From Candidatus Frackibacter sp. WG13 (GTDB lineage: Bacteria > Bacillota > Halanaerobiia > Halobacteroidales > Acetohalobiaceae), in contig NZ_FOTT01000026.1 of assembly GCF_900114655.1 (NCBI RefSeq), positions 1 through 46,762 of the forward strand: a DNA stretch of 46,762 nucleotides, written 5' to 3'. Positions within the stretch are counted from its first letter, which is position 1. Each line of letters opens with the position of its first letter. Position numbers and translations under genes: made by a program. Shown in pieces: positions 9,337 to 17,202 of the stretch. Under the pieces are notes generated by a model. That model was given only the letters and a program-made list of their open reading frames with translations. It was not told where the DNA came from and made no database searches.

Positions 9337-9374
9337 AGTGTGAGCTATGGATTAAAGATAGCTCACACTTATCT
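9337..9374 (+). terminator. terminator-like hairpin after the alcohol dehydrogenase
   Basis: AGTGTGAGCTA and TAGCTCACACT form an 11-bp stem. The following tract (TATCTTATT) is only moderately T-rich. Confidence 0.7.
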
Positions 9375-9564
9375 TATTACTTGTATCAGTTTGAGAGCAA
9401 AAAGCATATCTTTATGGAGTTTTATAATTAAACATTAAAATAATCTTATTCTTAGTATCAGAAAATTATGTTTTTAAGAAAGTTATGTCTCTTTAAATGA
9501 ATGGTAAGTAGAAGAAGTATATTGATTTTGTGCTTATTTTAGAGAATAATAAGGAGGTTTCTTT

Positions 9565-10050
9565 ATGCGTAAGACTTTATTGATTAATCCTAAAAAATGT
9601 ACTGGGTGTAGAACTTGTGAATTAGTCTGTTCTTTAGAACATACTGATGAATTTAATCCTAGCTTATCGAGGGTAACTATGATAAATTTTCCAGAAGAAA
9701 TAATAACTATTCCAGTAACTTGTCTTCATTGTCAGGAGCCAAGTTGTAAAAATGTCTGCCCAACTGGAGCGATTGAGAGAGATAAGGAGACAGGAGCGGT
9801 TGTTATTGTTGATGAAAAATGTATTGGTTGTAATATGTGTTTGATGGTTTGTCATATTGGAGCAATTAGCACAGTTGAACAAGAACGTTTAGAATATAAT
9901 GTTAAGTGTAATCTTTGTGATGGAGAGCCGGAGTGTGTAGAGTTCTGTCCTACTGGTGCTTTAGAATTTGGACGTCCAGATGATATGTTATTAACTAGAA
10001 AGAAGAAAGTAGCGAATCAGTTACGTAGTTTGATTGAGGAGGCGATATAG
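9565..10050 (+). CDS. four-cluster ferredoxin subunit for aldehyde oxidoreductase
   Basis: A 161-residue iron-sulfur protein with sixteen cysteines arranged in groups (CTGCRTCELVC; CLHCQEPSCKNVCP; CIGCNMCLMVC; CNLCDGEPECVEFCP), enough for four [4Fe-4S] clusters as in the HycB/DmsB type. Its stop codon is directly followed by the ATG of the aldehyde oxidoreductase, so the two are co-translated and it is the likely electron acceptor or transfer subunit of that enzyme. AAGGAGG precedes the ATG. Confidence 0.92.
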   Translation: MRKTLLINPKKCTGCRTCELVCSLEHTDEFNPSLSRVTMINFPEEIITIPVTCLHCQEPSCKNVCPTGAIERDKETGAVVIVDEKCIGCNMCLMVCHIGAISTVEQERLEYNVKCNLCDGEPECVEFCPTGALEFGRPDDMLLTRKKKVANQLRSLIEEAI

Positions 10051-11850
10051 ATGAACGGCTGGATGGGACAGATTTTACGAATTAATCTCACAGAGGAAAC
10101 AGTAAATGTGGAAGAATTAGACCAAACATTAGCTAAAGATTATATTGGCGCTCGTGGCTTAGGAACTAAGATTTTTTGTGATGAAGTTGAACCAACGGTT
10201 GACCCATTAGCGCATGAGAATAAACTCATTTTTGCTACTGGGCCTTTGACAGGAACAGCAGCGGTATCAGGAAGTAGATATAATGTAGTAACTAAGTCGC
10301 CTTTAACTGGCACAATAGCTGCATCTAATTCGGGAGGCTACTTTCCATCAGAATTAAAATATGCTGGTTATGATGTTGTTATCTTTGAAGGAAAAGCTTC
10401 ACGACCGGTTTATATAGTGATTGATGATGACCAAGTAAAGATTGAGTCTGCTGAAGAACTATGGGGGGAGACTATTCTAGAAACAGATAATCAATTAAGA
10501 GCAAAATATGGTGATAACTTCAGGATTGCTGCTATTGGTCCAGCAGGAGAGAACTTAGTTAAGTTTGCTTGTATAATGAATGATCGTGAGAGGGCTGCTG
10601 GTCGCTCCGGGGTAGGAGCAGTAATGGGTTCTAAAAATTTAAAAGCGGTAATAGTGCGTGGAACGCAAGGAGTTAGAGTGGCTAACAAGGGCAAATTTAA
10701 AGATGTATTACGTAATTGCTTGGGTAAGATTAAAGAGTCGGGAGTAACTAACGAAGGCTTGCCTGCTTTAGGTACAGCGGTATTAGTTAATATTATCAGT
10801 GAACATGGAAATTTGCCTACACGTAATTTTCAGAAAGGCAATTTTGAAGGAGCGGAACAAGTTAGTGGTGAAGCTTTAGCAGATGAATTATTAGTAAAAA
10901 ATAAAGCATGTGCCGGTTGTCCGATAGGCTGTGGAAGAGTATCTTTGGTGCCGGATGGCGAATATAAAGGTTTTGGAGAAGGTCCAGAGTATGAAACCCT
11001 TTGGGCTTTTGGACCTGACTGTGGCATTGATAATTTAGAAGCTATTACTAAAGATAACTTTATCTGTAATGAATTAGGATTAGACACAATTACTATGGGA
11101 ACGACTATTGCTTGTGCTATGGAAATGTATGAAGAAGGTATAATTACTAAGGATGAGCTTGGTTTAGAATTAGAATTTGGTAATGCACAAGCTATGGTAG
11201 AGGCAGTTAAATTAACAGGAACTAGAGAAGGGATCGGAGACTTATTAGCAGAAGGTTCTTATCGCTTAGCTGAAAAATATGACTGCCCTGAATACTCTAT
11301 GAGTAGTAAGAAACAAGAATACCCAGCCTATGATCCAAGAGGATCACAAGGGATGGGGTTAGAATATGCTACTTCTAATCGCGGTGGCTGTCACGTAAGA
11401 GGTTATCTAACTTCACCTGAAATACTGGGAATTCCTGAAGCTATTGATCCGTTGACTATAGAAGGTAAAGCAGAATGGGTTAAAATTTTCCAAGATCTAA
11501 CCGGAGTAGTTGATGCTAGTGGTATCTGTTTATTTACTACTTTTGCTCTAGGTGGTGGAGATATTCATGAATTATTAGAGGCTGTAACCGGAGTAGGTTA
11601 TACAGAAGAAGAGATGATGAAGGTTGGTGAAAGAATCTGGAATTTAGAAAGACTCTTTAATTACGAAGCCGGTGTAGGTCCAGATGAAGATAAATTAGCT
11701 AAAAGATTAGTAGAAGAACCTCTACCTGAAGGTCCGGCTGAAGGTAAAGTAGTAGGTTTAGAAACGATGTTGGAAGAATACTATCAGCTACGGGGTTGGA
11801 CTCCTGAAGGGGATGTTAAAGAGGAGAAGATAGCTGAGTTAGGGATTTAG
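10051..11850 (+). CDS. aor: tungsten aldehyde ferredoxin oxidoreductase
   Basis: A 599-residue member of the AOR family, which oxidises aldehydes to acids (or reduces acids) with a tungstopterin and one [4Fe-4S] cluster. The cluster ligands are C287, C290, C294 and C493, almost the same numbering as in the Pyrococcus furiosus enzyme. N-terminal domain motifs include GARGLGTK and TGPLTGT. It abuts the ferredoxin gene and is followed by a MoaD-like sulfur carrier needed for the pterin dithiolene. The upstream alcohol dehydrogenase suggests alcohol-aldehyde-acid interconversion with ferredoxin. Confidence 0.95.
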   Translation: MNGWMGQILRINLTEETVNVEELDQTLAKDYIGARGLGTKIFCDEVEPTVDPLAHENKLIFATGPLTGTAAVSGSRYNVVTKSPLTGTIAASNSGGYFPSELKYAGYDVVIFEGKASRPVYIVIDDDQVKIESAEELWGETILETDNQLRAKYGDNFRIAAIGPAGENLVKFACIMNDRERAAGRSGVGAVMGSKNLKAVIVRGTQGVRVANKGKFKDVLRNCLGKIKESGVTNEGLPALGTAVLVNIISEHGNLPTRNFQKGNFEGAEQVSGEALADELLVKNKACAGCPIGCGRVSLVPDGEYKGFGEGPEYETLWAFGPDCGIDNLEAITKDNFICNELGLDTITMGTTIACAMEMYEEGIITKDELGLELEFGNAQAMVEAVKLTGTREGIGDLLAEGSYRLAEKYDCPEYSMSSKKQEYPAYDPRGSQGMGLEYATSNRGGCHVRGYLTSPEILGIPEAIDPLTIEGKAEWVKIFQDLTGVVDASGICLFTTFALGGGDIHELLEAVTGVGYTEEEMMKVGERIWNLERLFNYEAGVGPDEDKLAKRLVEEPLPEGPAEGKVVGLETMLEEYYQLRGWTPEGDVKEEKIAELGI

Positions 11851-11862
11851 GTGATTAATACG

Positions 11863-12129
11863 ATGAAAGTAAAACTTTTAGCTACTTTACGCAATATAAC
11901 TGATTGTAATGAGCTAGAATTGGAAGTAGAGAATATTCAAGAAGTAGTAGAAAAACTAATCGAATTATATGGTGAGGAAATGAAAACAGAATTATTAGAG
12001 TCCGATCAGCTAGATGAAACCATTACTATCTTAGTTAATGGTAGGAATATGTTATATTTAAATGGGTTAAAGACTAAATTAAAGCGCAATGATATAGTAA
12101 CTATCTTTCCACAAGTAGCTGGAGGATAG
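11863..12129 (+). CDS. MoaD/ThiS-family sulfur carrier
   Basis: An 88-residue ubiquitin-fold protein ending in the Gly-Gly tail (PQVAGG) that is thiocarboxylated for molybdo/tungstopterin synthesis. I use the ATG at 11863, with AGGTGA eight bases upstream, over a GTG at 11851 that overlaps the AOR stop. It is the third gene of the AOR operon; dedicated MoaD paralogues next to AOR are common. Its partner MoaE/MoeB is not in this window. Confidence 0.88.
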   Translation: MKVKLLATLRNITDCNELELEVENIQEVVEKLIELYGEEMKTELLESDQLDETITILVNGRNMLYLNGLKTKLKRNDIVTIFPQVAGG

Positions 12130-12139
12130 AATGAGGAAA

Positions 12140-12169
12140 GCATGTCCTACTTTAGGGCATGTCTTTTTT
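12140..12169 (+). terminator. rho-independent terminator after the AOR operon
   Basis: CATGTCC pairs with GGGCATG (one G-T wobble), loop of seven, followed by TCTTTTTTC. Confidence 0.75.
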
Positions 12170-12222
12170 CTTTCTAGACAACTTTATTAATTAATGTTAA
12201 AATGATGTACGAGGTGATTGGG

Positions 12223-14268
12223 ATGTCAGAGACCAAGGAACTTAAAGAAGAGATGAAAAATTTAGTTGCAAAATTAAATAAGTATAGTTATTATTATTAT
12301 GTCTTAGATGAACCATTAATTAGTGACCGCGAATATGACAGACTTTATGATAGATTGGTAGAATTGGAAGAAGAGACTGGTGAAAGATTACCGAATTCTC
12401 CAACTCAAAGAGTAGGTGGAGAACCTTTAGATGCATTTGATTCTCATCGTCATCTAGCTCCATTATGGAGTCTGGATAAAGCGCAAAGCGGTGGGGAATT
12501 ACGAGATTGGGACCAAAGAGTAAGACGTTTAATTGCTGAGTATAATCTGGGGAACTCTGATGCTTCTTTGCCTAAACCAACTTATACTGTAGAGTATAAG
12601 TTTGATGGTTTAACTATTAACCTTACATATAATGATGGGAAATTGGTTCAAGCAGCTACCCGGGGTAATGGTGAAGTAGGTGAAGCGATTTTAGAACAGG
12701 TGAAGACGATTAAGACAGTTCCTTTAGAGATTCCATTTCAAGCTGGAACTTTAGAGGTACAAGGTGAAGGAATTATGCGTTTATCGGTCTTAGAAGAATA
12801 TAATAAACAGGCTGAAACTCCATTAAAGAATGCGCGGAATGCAGTAGCAGGAGCATTGAGGAATTTAGACCCCAAAACAACAGCAGAACGTAATCTAGAT
12901 GCTTTCTTTTATAATATTGGTTATTATGAGGGAGTAGAGTTTGACAAACATTTAGAAATTTTAGAGTTTCTTCGTGAGAATAGATTTATGGTTAATGATT
13001 ATGTAAATACTTTTACTGATATAGATGATGTTGTTGAAGAGATGGAAAGAGTTGAAGATGAATTAGAAGAATTGGATTATCTAATAGATGGTATGGTAAT
13101 TAAGATTAATGATTTACGCACCCGAGAGGTTTTAGGTTATACTGCCAAAGCACCTCGTTGGGCGATTGCTTATAAGTTTGCTGCTACAGAAGTAACGACT
13201 ACTCTTGAAGATATCATTTGGCAAGTAGGGAGAACAGGAAAGTTAACTCCTGTGGCTTTATTAGAGCCGGTTGATATTGAAGGAGCTACAATTCAAAGAG
13301 CAACTTTAAATAATTGGGATGATATCCAACGTAAGGATGTAGCGAAGGGTTGTCGAGTATGGCTGCGTCGTTCTAATGATGTAATACCAGAAATTATGGG
13401 GAGAGTAGAGATTGAGGAAGATGATAGAAGAGAGATAGAGCCTATTAATAAACCAGAAGAGTGCCCGGCTTGTGGAAGTGAATTAATAGAGGATGGAGTT
13501 CATATCTTCTGTCCTAATTCATTATCTTGTAAGCCACAATTAGTTTCGAGATTATCACATTTTGCCAGTCGAGATGCAATGGAAATCGAAACCTTTAGTG
13601 ATAAGACAGCGGCGCAGTTATATGAAGAGTTAGAATTGCGAGATATAGCTGATCTTTACGAATTAGATTTTGAAGATTTATTAGAACTAGATAGATTTGG
13701 TGAAAAGAAGGCAAGAAACTTATTAGATGCTATTGAAGAGAGTAAAGATGTAGCGTTGTCATCTTTCATCTATGGTTTAGGTGTACCCAATGTAGGCAAG
13801 AATATAGCTCAGTTATTAGCTGATGAATTTAAATCTTTAGATGCAGTAATAGAAGCTAAAGAAGAAGAATTATTAGAGATTAATGGAATTGGTGAAGTAG
13901 TAGCTAAAGGAATAGTTAACTTTTTTAATGATGAGAATGTACAACAGAGTATTCAAGATATGTTAGAAGTTGGTGTTAATCCAACTCATGAAGCTATAGA
14001 GATAGCGACTGATGAAGATGAGAATATCTTTAATGATAAGACAGTAGTTATTACTGGTTCTTTACCAGGGTTAACCCGTAGTGAAGCTAAGGATAAGGTT
14101 AAGGCATTAGGTGGTAAAGCTACTAGCAGTGTGAGTGGTAATACTGATATTTTAATTGCTGGGGAAAGAGCTGGGTCTAAGTTAGATAAAGCTAAAGAGC
14201 TTAGTACTAAAATCATAACTGGAGAAGAGTTTGTGAAATTATTAGATGATTATGGATTAGATAGTTAA
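12223..14268 (+). CDS. ligA: NAD-dependent DNA ligase, divergent LigA
   Basis: A 681-residue LigA: adenylation domain with the nucleophile K126 in KFDG, OB domain, a Cys4 zinc finger (C414, C417, C430, C436), HhH repeats (EINGIGEVVAKGI) and a C-terminal BRCT (about 600-675). It seals nicks with NAD+. The start at 12223 has GAGGTG six bases upstream. Several usually conserved positions differ: RGNG for RGDG, GEAIL for GEDVT, EVQGE for EVRGE, and TLNN for TLHN. It also stands alone, not beside pcrA. It may be a second ligase rather than the housekeeping copy; activity is still likely because the lysine and zinc ligands are kept. Confidence 0.92.
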   Translation: MSETKELKEEMKNLVAKLNKYSYYYYVLDEPLISDREYDRLYDRLVELEEETGERLPNSPTQRVGGEPLDAFDSHRHLAPLWSLDKAQSGGELRDWDQRVRRLIAEYNLGNSDASLPKPTYTVEYKFDGLTINLTYNDGKLVQAATRGNGEVGEAILEQVKTIKTVPLEIPFQAGTLEVQGEGIMRLSVLEEYNKQAETPLKNARNAVAGALRNLDPKTTAERNLDAFFYNIGYYEGVEFDKHLEILEFLRENRFMVNDYVNTFTDIDDVVEEMERVEDELEELDYLIDGMVIKINDLRTREVLGYTAKAPRWAIAYKFAATEVTTTLEDIIWQVGRTGKLTPVALLEPVDIEGATIQRATLNNWDDIQRKDVAKGCRVWLRRSNDVIPEIMGRVEIEEDDRREIEPINKPEECPACGSELIEDGVHIFCPNSLSCKPQLVSRLSHFASRDAMEIETFSDKTAAQLYEELELRDIADLYELDFEDLLELDRFGEKKARNLLDAIEESKDVALSSFIYGLGVPNVGKNIAQLLADEFKSLDAVIEAKEEELLEINGIGEVVAKGIVNFFNDENVQQSIQDMLEVGVNPTHEAIEIATDEDENIFNDKTVVITGSLPGLTRSEAKDKVKALGGKATSSVSGNTDILIAGERAGSKLDKAKELSTKIITGEEFVKLLDDYGLDS

Positions 14269-14671
14269 GGTAGATTCTTTCGCCATTTATTATTTCTCTA
14301 CTACTCGATAGGATTATAATTATATATTAAATACAAAGGCAAATGTATGTGAAAGAAATAATATATATAATGATTAGAACACAAAAAGGTCATATTGAGC
14401 AAATCATACATTTTTCGGTCAACATCTTGGTGAGTAGGAGCCGAAAATATGGCCGAACCACAGGACGTGGTGAGCTAATCTCAGGACAGGATGTCCTATA
14501 GATTAGGAAGCCTTATTTTTGGCGTATACGAACCTTAGATGTTTCGAAAAATGTATTCTGCCGCGAAAGGTGACCTTTTTGTGGTTATACCATGTAATGT
14601 GATTAATTACAATAGAATCTGATATACAATATTAAATCAGAGTAGAAAAATAAAGATGGAGGCAATACTTA
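14269..14671. other. 403-bp intergenic region with a large foldback element
   Basis: No gene seen. Positions 14380-14583 form the nested inverted repeats described separately. The 88 bases from there to the MFS start contain only small hairpins. TATAAT at 14315 could be a -10 box but has no good -35. Confidence 0.6.
14380..14583. repeat. 204-nt foldback / candidate structured RNA
   Basis: Nested complementary arms: 14380-14392 with 14571-14583 (13 bp), 14406-14417 with 14545-14556 (12 bp), 14421-14427 with 14537-14543 (7 bp), 14440-14449 with 14514-14523 (10 bp, one wobble). The centre holds three more helices: ACCAC/GTGGT at 14457-14471, CTAATCT/AGATTAG at 14475-14506, and inside it AGGACA/TGTCCT at 14483-14497. 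It is more GC-rich than its flanks. It may be a noncoding RNA, a leader of the MFS gene, or a MITE-like element. I do not recognise a known family. Confidence 0.6.
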
Positions 14672-15967
14672 ATGGCAGTACAAGAAAAATTAGAAAATGG
14701 AGCTTCTAATAAAGAACTAGAAGCGTTTGAAAGAGAAGTAGATGAAAATCTTAAACGTAACTTTACGTTAAATACTTTAGATGGTGCTTTCTTTGCTTTT
14801 GGTAAGAGCTTTGTTTCATTAAGTACTATCTTACCACTTTTTGTTAGAAAGCTAACGGATTTAACTTTTTTAGTAAGTTTGATTGGCGGACTCGACCGAT
14901 TAGGCAACTATATTCCTCAGATACTTTCCGCTAAGTTTGTAGAAGATAAGAAGAAAAAGAAAGGGTTTGTTTTACTTTTTGGCGGTTTACAACGGTTAGC
15001 TTGGTTAGGAATGGCTTTAAGTACATTATTCTTTGCTAAAAGCTCAGAGGATATGTTATTATTCGGTTTCTTCTTATTCTTTGCACTTTATGCTTTTTCT
15101 TCGGGATTCTTTACTCCAATTTGGTTTGGTTTTATATCTAAAATAATTCCGACTAGAAAAAGAGGGAAGTTTTTTGGGACTAGAAGTTTCATAGGTAGAA
15201 TCTTGGGAATTATAGGAGCAATGGTTGCTGGATGGATATTAAAGGAATATGCTTTTCCTATGAACTTTGTTTACTTATTTTCGCTAGCATTTATAGGTAC
15301 TACTATTTCATATATCTTTGTGTGGGGGTCGAAGGAACCGGTCTATCCGGTAAGTAATGAAAAGAAGAGTTTAAAAGAATACTTTAGTGAGTTGCCGCAA
15401 ATAATCAAACAAGATGATAATTATCGTAATTATTTAATAGCAAATGTGTTAATCCAATTCTTTTGGATGGCAAACAGTCTTTACACAGCAGCTGGAATTG
15501 ATCTGCTAGGGGCTACTGATAAGACAGTTGGGTACTTTACGACTATTCTATTATCAGCTCAGGCAGTTGCTTATTTATTTTGGGGTTGGGTTGGTGATAA
15601 GAAAGGCCATAAGTTAGTTTTAGAGTGGGGAGCAGTCTTAAATGTTTTAGCTATAGTCATAGCTATTTTCGCTAAGAGTATCTTAGTCTTTTATCTGGTA
15701 TTTATATTTAGTGGTTTTGCTTTAGGAGCTAATAGAATTTCATTATTAAATATTATTCCAGAATTTTGCCCGCCAGAGAAAGTATCAACCTATGTAGGAG
15801 TAACTAATTCATTAGCGGGTCTATCAACAGCTGCAATTATTATGTTTGGTGGAGTTTTAGTTGATATATTTAACTATTTTACAGCATTTAGTCTCGCTGG
15901 AATAGCTATGGCTGGCGGTTGGTTTATTTTGACTAATTATGTAAAGGAGCCTAGATATAATAGATAA
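14672..15967 (+). CDS. MFS transporter
   Basis: A 431-residue integral membrane protein with about 12 hydrophobic segments and a soluble N-terminal stretch of about 40 residues. The cytoplasmic loop after TM6 is charged (KEPVYPVSNEKKS). WGWVGDKKGHK matches the MFS loop motif G-x3-D-x2-G. It resembles the broad MFS_1 group of efflux-type carriers; the substrate cannot be read from the sequence. GATGGAGG precedes the ATG. It is 30 bp upstream of the P-loop/Asp23 gene and probably co-transcribed. Confidence 0.85.
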   Translation: MAVQEKLENGASNKELEAFEREVDENLKRNFTLNTLDGAFFAFGKSFVSLSTILPLFVRKLTDLTFLVSLIGGLDRLGNYIPQILSAKFVEDKKKKKGFVLLFGGLQRLAWLGMALSTLFFAKSSEDMLLFGFFLFFALYAFSSGFFTPIWFGFISKIIPTRKRGKFFGTRSFIGRILGIIGAMVAGWILKEYAFPMNFVYLFSLAFIGTTISYIFVWGSKEPVYPVSNEKKSLKEYFSELPQIIKQDDNYRNYLIANVLIQFFWMANSLYTAAGIDLLGATDKTVGYFTTILLSAQAVAYLFWGWVGDKKGHKLVLEWGAVLNVLAIVIAIFAKSILVFYLVFIFSGFALGANRISLLNIIPEFCPPEKVSTYVGVTNSLAGLSTAAIIMFGGVLVDIFNYFTAFSLAGIAMAGGWFILTNYVKEPRYNR

Positions 15968-15997
15968 TAGGTAAATTAGTTCATTTGAGGTGAAAAT

Positions 15998-16810
15998 ATG
16001 AATGTATATGCGTTGGTAGGTCCAAGTGGAACCGGGAAGAGTCATCGGGCCCGGATGGTAGCTTTTGGTAATAATATTAACTATATTATAGATGATGGAC
16101 TTTTGATTAGAGGAAGTAAAGTAATAGCAGGAAAGTCAGCCAAAGAAGAAGATAGTAAAATTAAAGCGGTTAAACGTGCTATCTTTATGGAAAAAGAGCA
16201 TGCTAGCGAGGTCAAAGAGGTAATTAAAGAGTATGAGGTAGAGAGCTTATTAATCTTAGGAACTTCATTGAAGATGATTAATAGGATCATTACTGCTTTA
16301 GAGTTGCCTGAACCACAGGAGATAATTAGAATTGAAGATATAGCCTCGCCAGAAGAGATAGAAAAAGCCAAGTATCATCGGCAAAAGAAGGGAAAGCATG
16401 TTATTCCAGTACCTAATATTGAAGTTAAACCTAAATTTTCAGGTCAATTATTAGAAAAACTTGAACTGCTATTTTCTAATAAGGATGATGAAATTAAGGC
16501 TGAAAAGACTATAGTAAGGCCTAAGTTTAGTTATTATGGTAAACTATTAATAGCAGACCAGGCAATGACAGATTTGATAGAACATACTTTGAAACAGGAC
16601 CAAAGGATAGTCGACATTAAGAAGATTAAGGTAGATCAAGATGATGAGGGAACAAAAATTTTGATTATTTTGACGATAGGGTACGGTTGGCAACTACATA
16701 GAGTTGCTCATGAATTACAATTGAGTGTTAAAGAGCTGATTGAGTATAGTACGGGTGTCAATGTAATGAATGTAGATATTGAAATTGCTGGTTTAATAGT
16801 TGAAAATTAA
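15998..16810 (+). CDS. P-loop NTPase fused to an Asp23-like domain
   Basis: A 270-residue protein with an N-terminal Walker A motif (GPSGTGKS, residues 8-15) followed by an ATPase-like segment, a linker rich in Lys and Pro (about 125-165), and a C-terminal Asp23/Gls24-like (DUF322) segment from about 175 to the end, recognised by ITALELP-independent features: the paired strand pattern IGYGWQLHRVAHELQ and TGVNVMNVDIEIAGL. Asp23 proteins are envelope-associated stress proteins in Gram-positives. The fusion suggests nucleotide-dependent control of an envelope or stress function. AGGTGAAAAT precedes the ATG. The function is unknown to me; the Asp23 assignment is by eye. Confidence 0.7.
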   Translation: MNVYALVGPSGTGKSHRARMVAFGNNINYIIDDGLLIRGSKVIAGKSAKEEDSKIKAVKRAIFMEKEHASEVKEVIKEYEVESLLILGTSLKMINRIITALELPEPQEIIRIEDIASPEEIEKAKYHRQKKGKHVIPVPNIEVKPKFSGQLLEKLELLFSNKDDEIKAEKTIVRPKFSYYGKLLIADQAMTDLIEHTLKQDQRIVDIKKIKVDQDDEGTKILIILTIGYGWQLHRVAHELQLSVKELIEYSTGVNVMNVDIEIAGLIVEN

Positions 16811-16816
16811 TATTTA

Positions 16817-16859
16817 AGGTTCTTGCAGAATTAATTGCTGACATTTAAAATTCCGCATG
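16817..16859 (+). repeat. dispersed intergenic repeat, copy 1
   Basis: AGGTTCTTGCAGAATTAATT, then GCTGACATTTAAAATTCCGC. It starts seven bases after the stop of the P-loop gene. Its left part and its AATTCCGCA end match the minus strand of 41745-41789; its GCTGACATTTAAAA core matches 38791-38823 and 24501-24525. Confidence 0.55.
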
Positions 16860-16888
16860 AAATTTATTTAGTTAAAAATACAATTTTC

Positions 16889-16938
16889 AAGCACCTACTC
16901 TTAGATCTTAATAGGGTCTAAGAGTAGGTGCTTTTTTT
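16889..16938 (+). terminator. rho-independent terminator after the P-loop/Asp23 gene
   Basis: A 17-bp perfect stem (AAGCACCTACTCTTAGA and its complement) with an 11-base loop, followed by a T run. Confidence 0.93.
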
Positions 16939-17202
16939 ATTTAACGTAACTAATAATTAGTGAGAAGAGATTAATATTTAACATTTAGATAGATACCACA
17001 AAAGAATTGAGGATTCTTTGTAAAAGACTAACACAGGAAATGAGTAAGAAAGGAAAGAAATTGTTATATATACTGGCAAAGAAATATGTCGGCAGATGTA
17101 AAAATTAGATTTAGCATAAATGGAATAATAAGAATGAAGATTAAGTATAAACTTAAATAGTATAAGCTATTAAAAATTTTAGCCTATAGGAGTGAGATAG
17201 AG

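Larger units (their letters stand above)
16811..17202. other. 392-bp intergenic region before mmdA
   Basis: It holds one copy of the dispersed repeat (16817-16859), a strong terminator (16889-16938) and then about 260 AT-rich bases with no clear promoter or structure before the ribosome binding site AGGAGTGAGA of mmdA. Confidence 0.6.

Noticed and set aside
11863-12129. Molybdopterin synthase subunit for general Moco synthesis
   Set aside because: Single MoaD-like gene tied to aor without moaE; treated as an AOR-dedicated carrier.
14545-14583. Possible T-box (GCCGCGAAAGGTGACC) before the MFS gene
   Set aside because: The T-box core GGTGGNACCGCG is not present, and the downstream gene is not an aminoacyl-tRNA synthetase or amino acid gene.
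17040-17120. A 26-codon basic ORF (starts MSKKGKKLLYILAKK)
   Set aside because: The purine-rich AGGA lies directly on the ATG, too close for initiation, and there is no sign of conservation.
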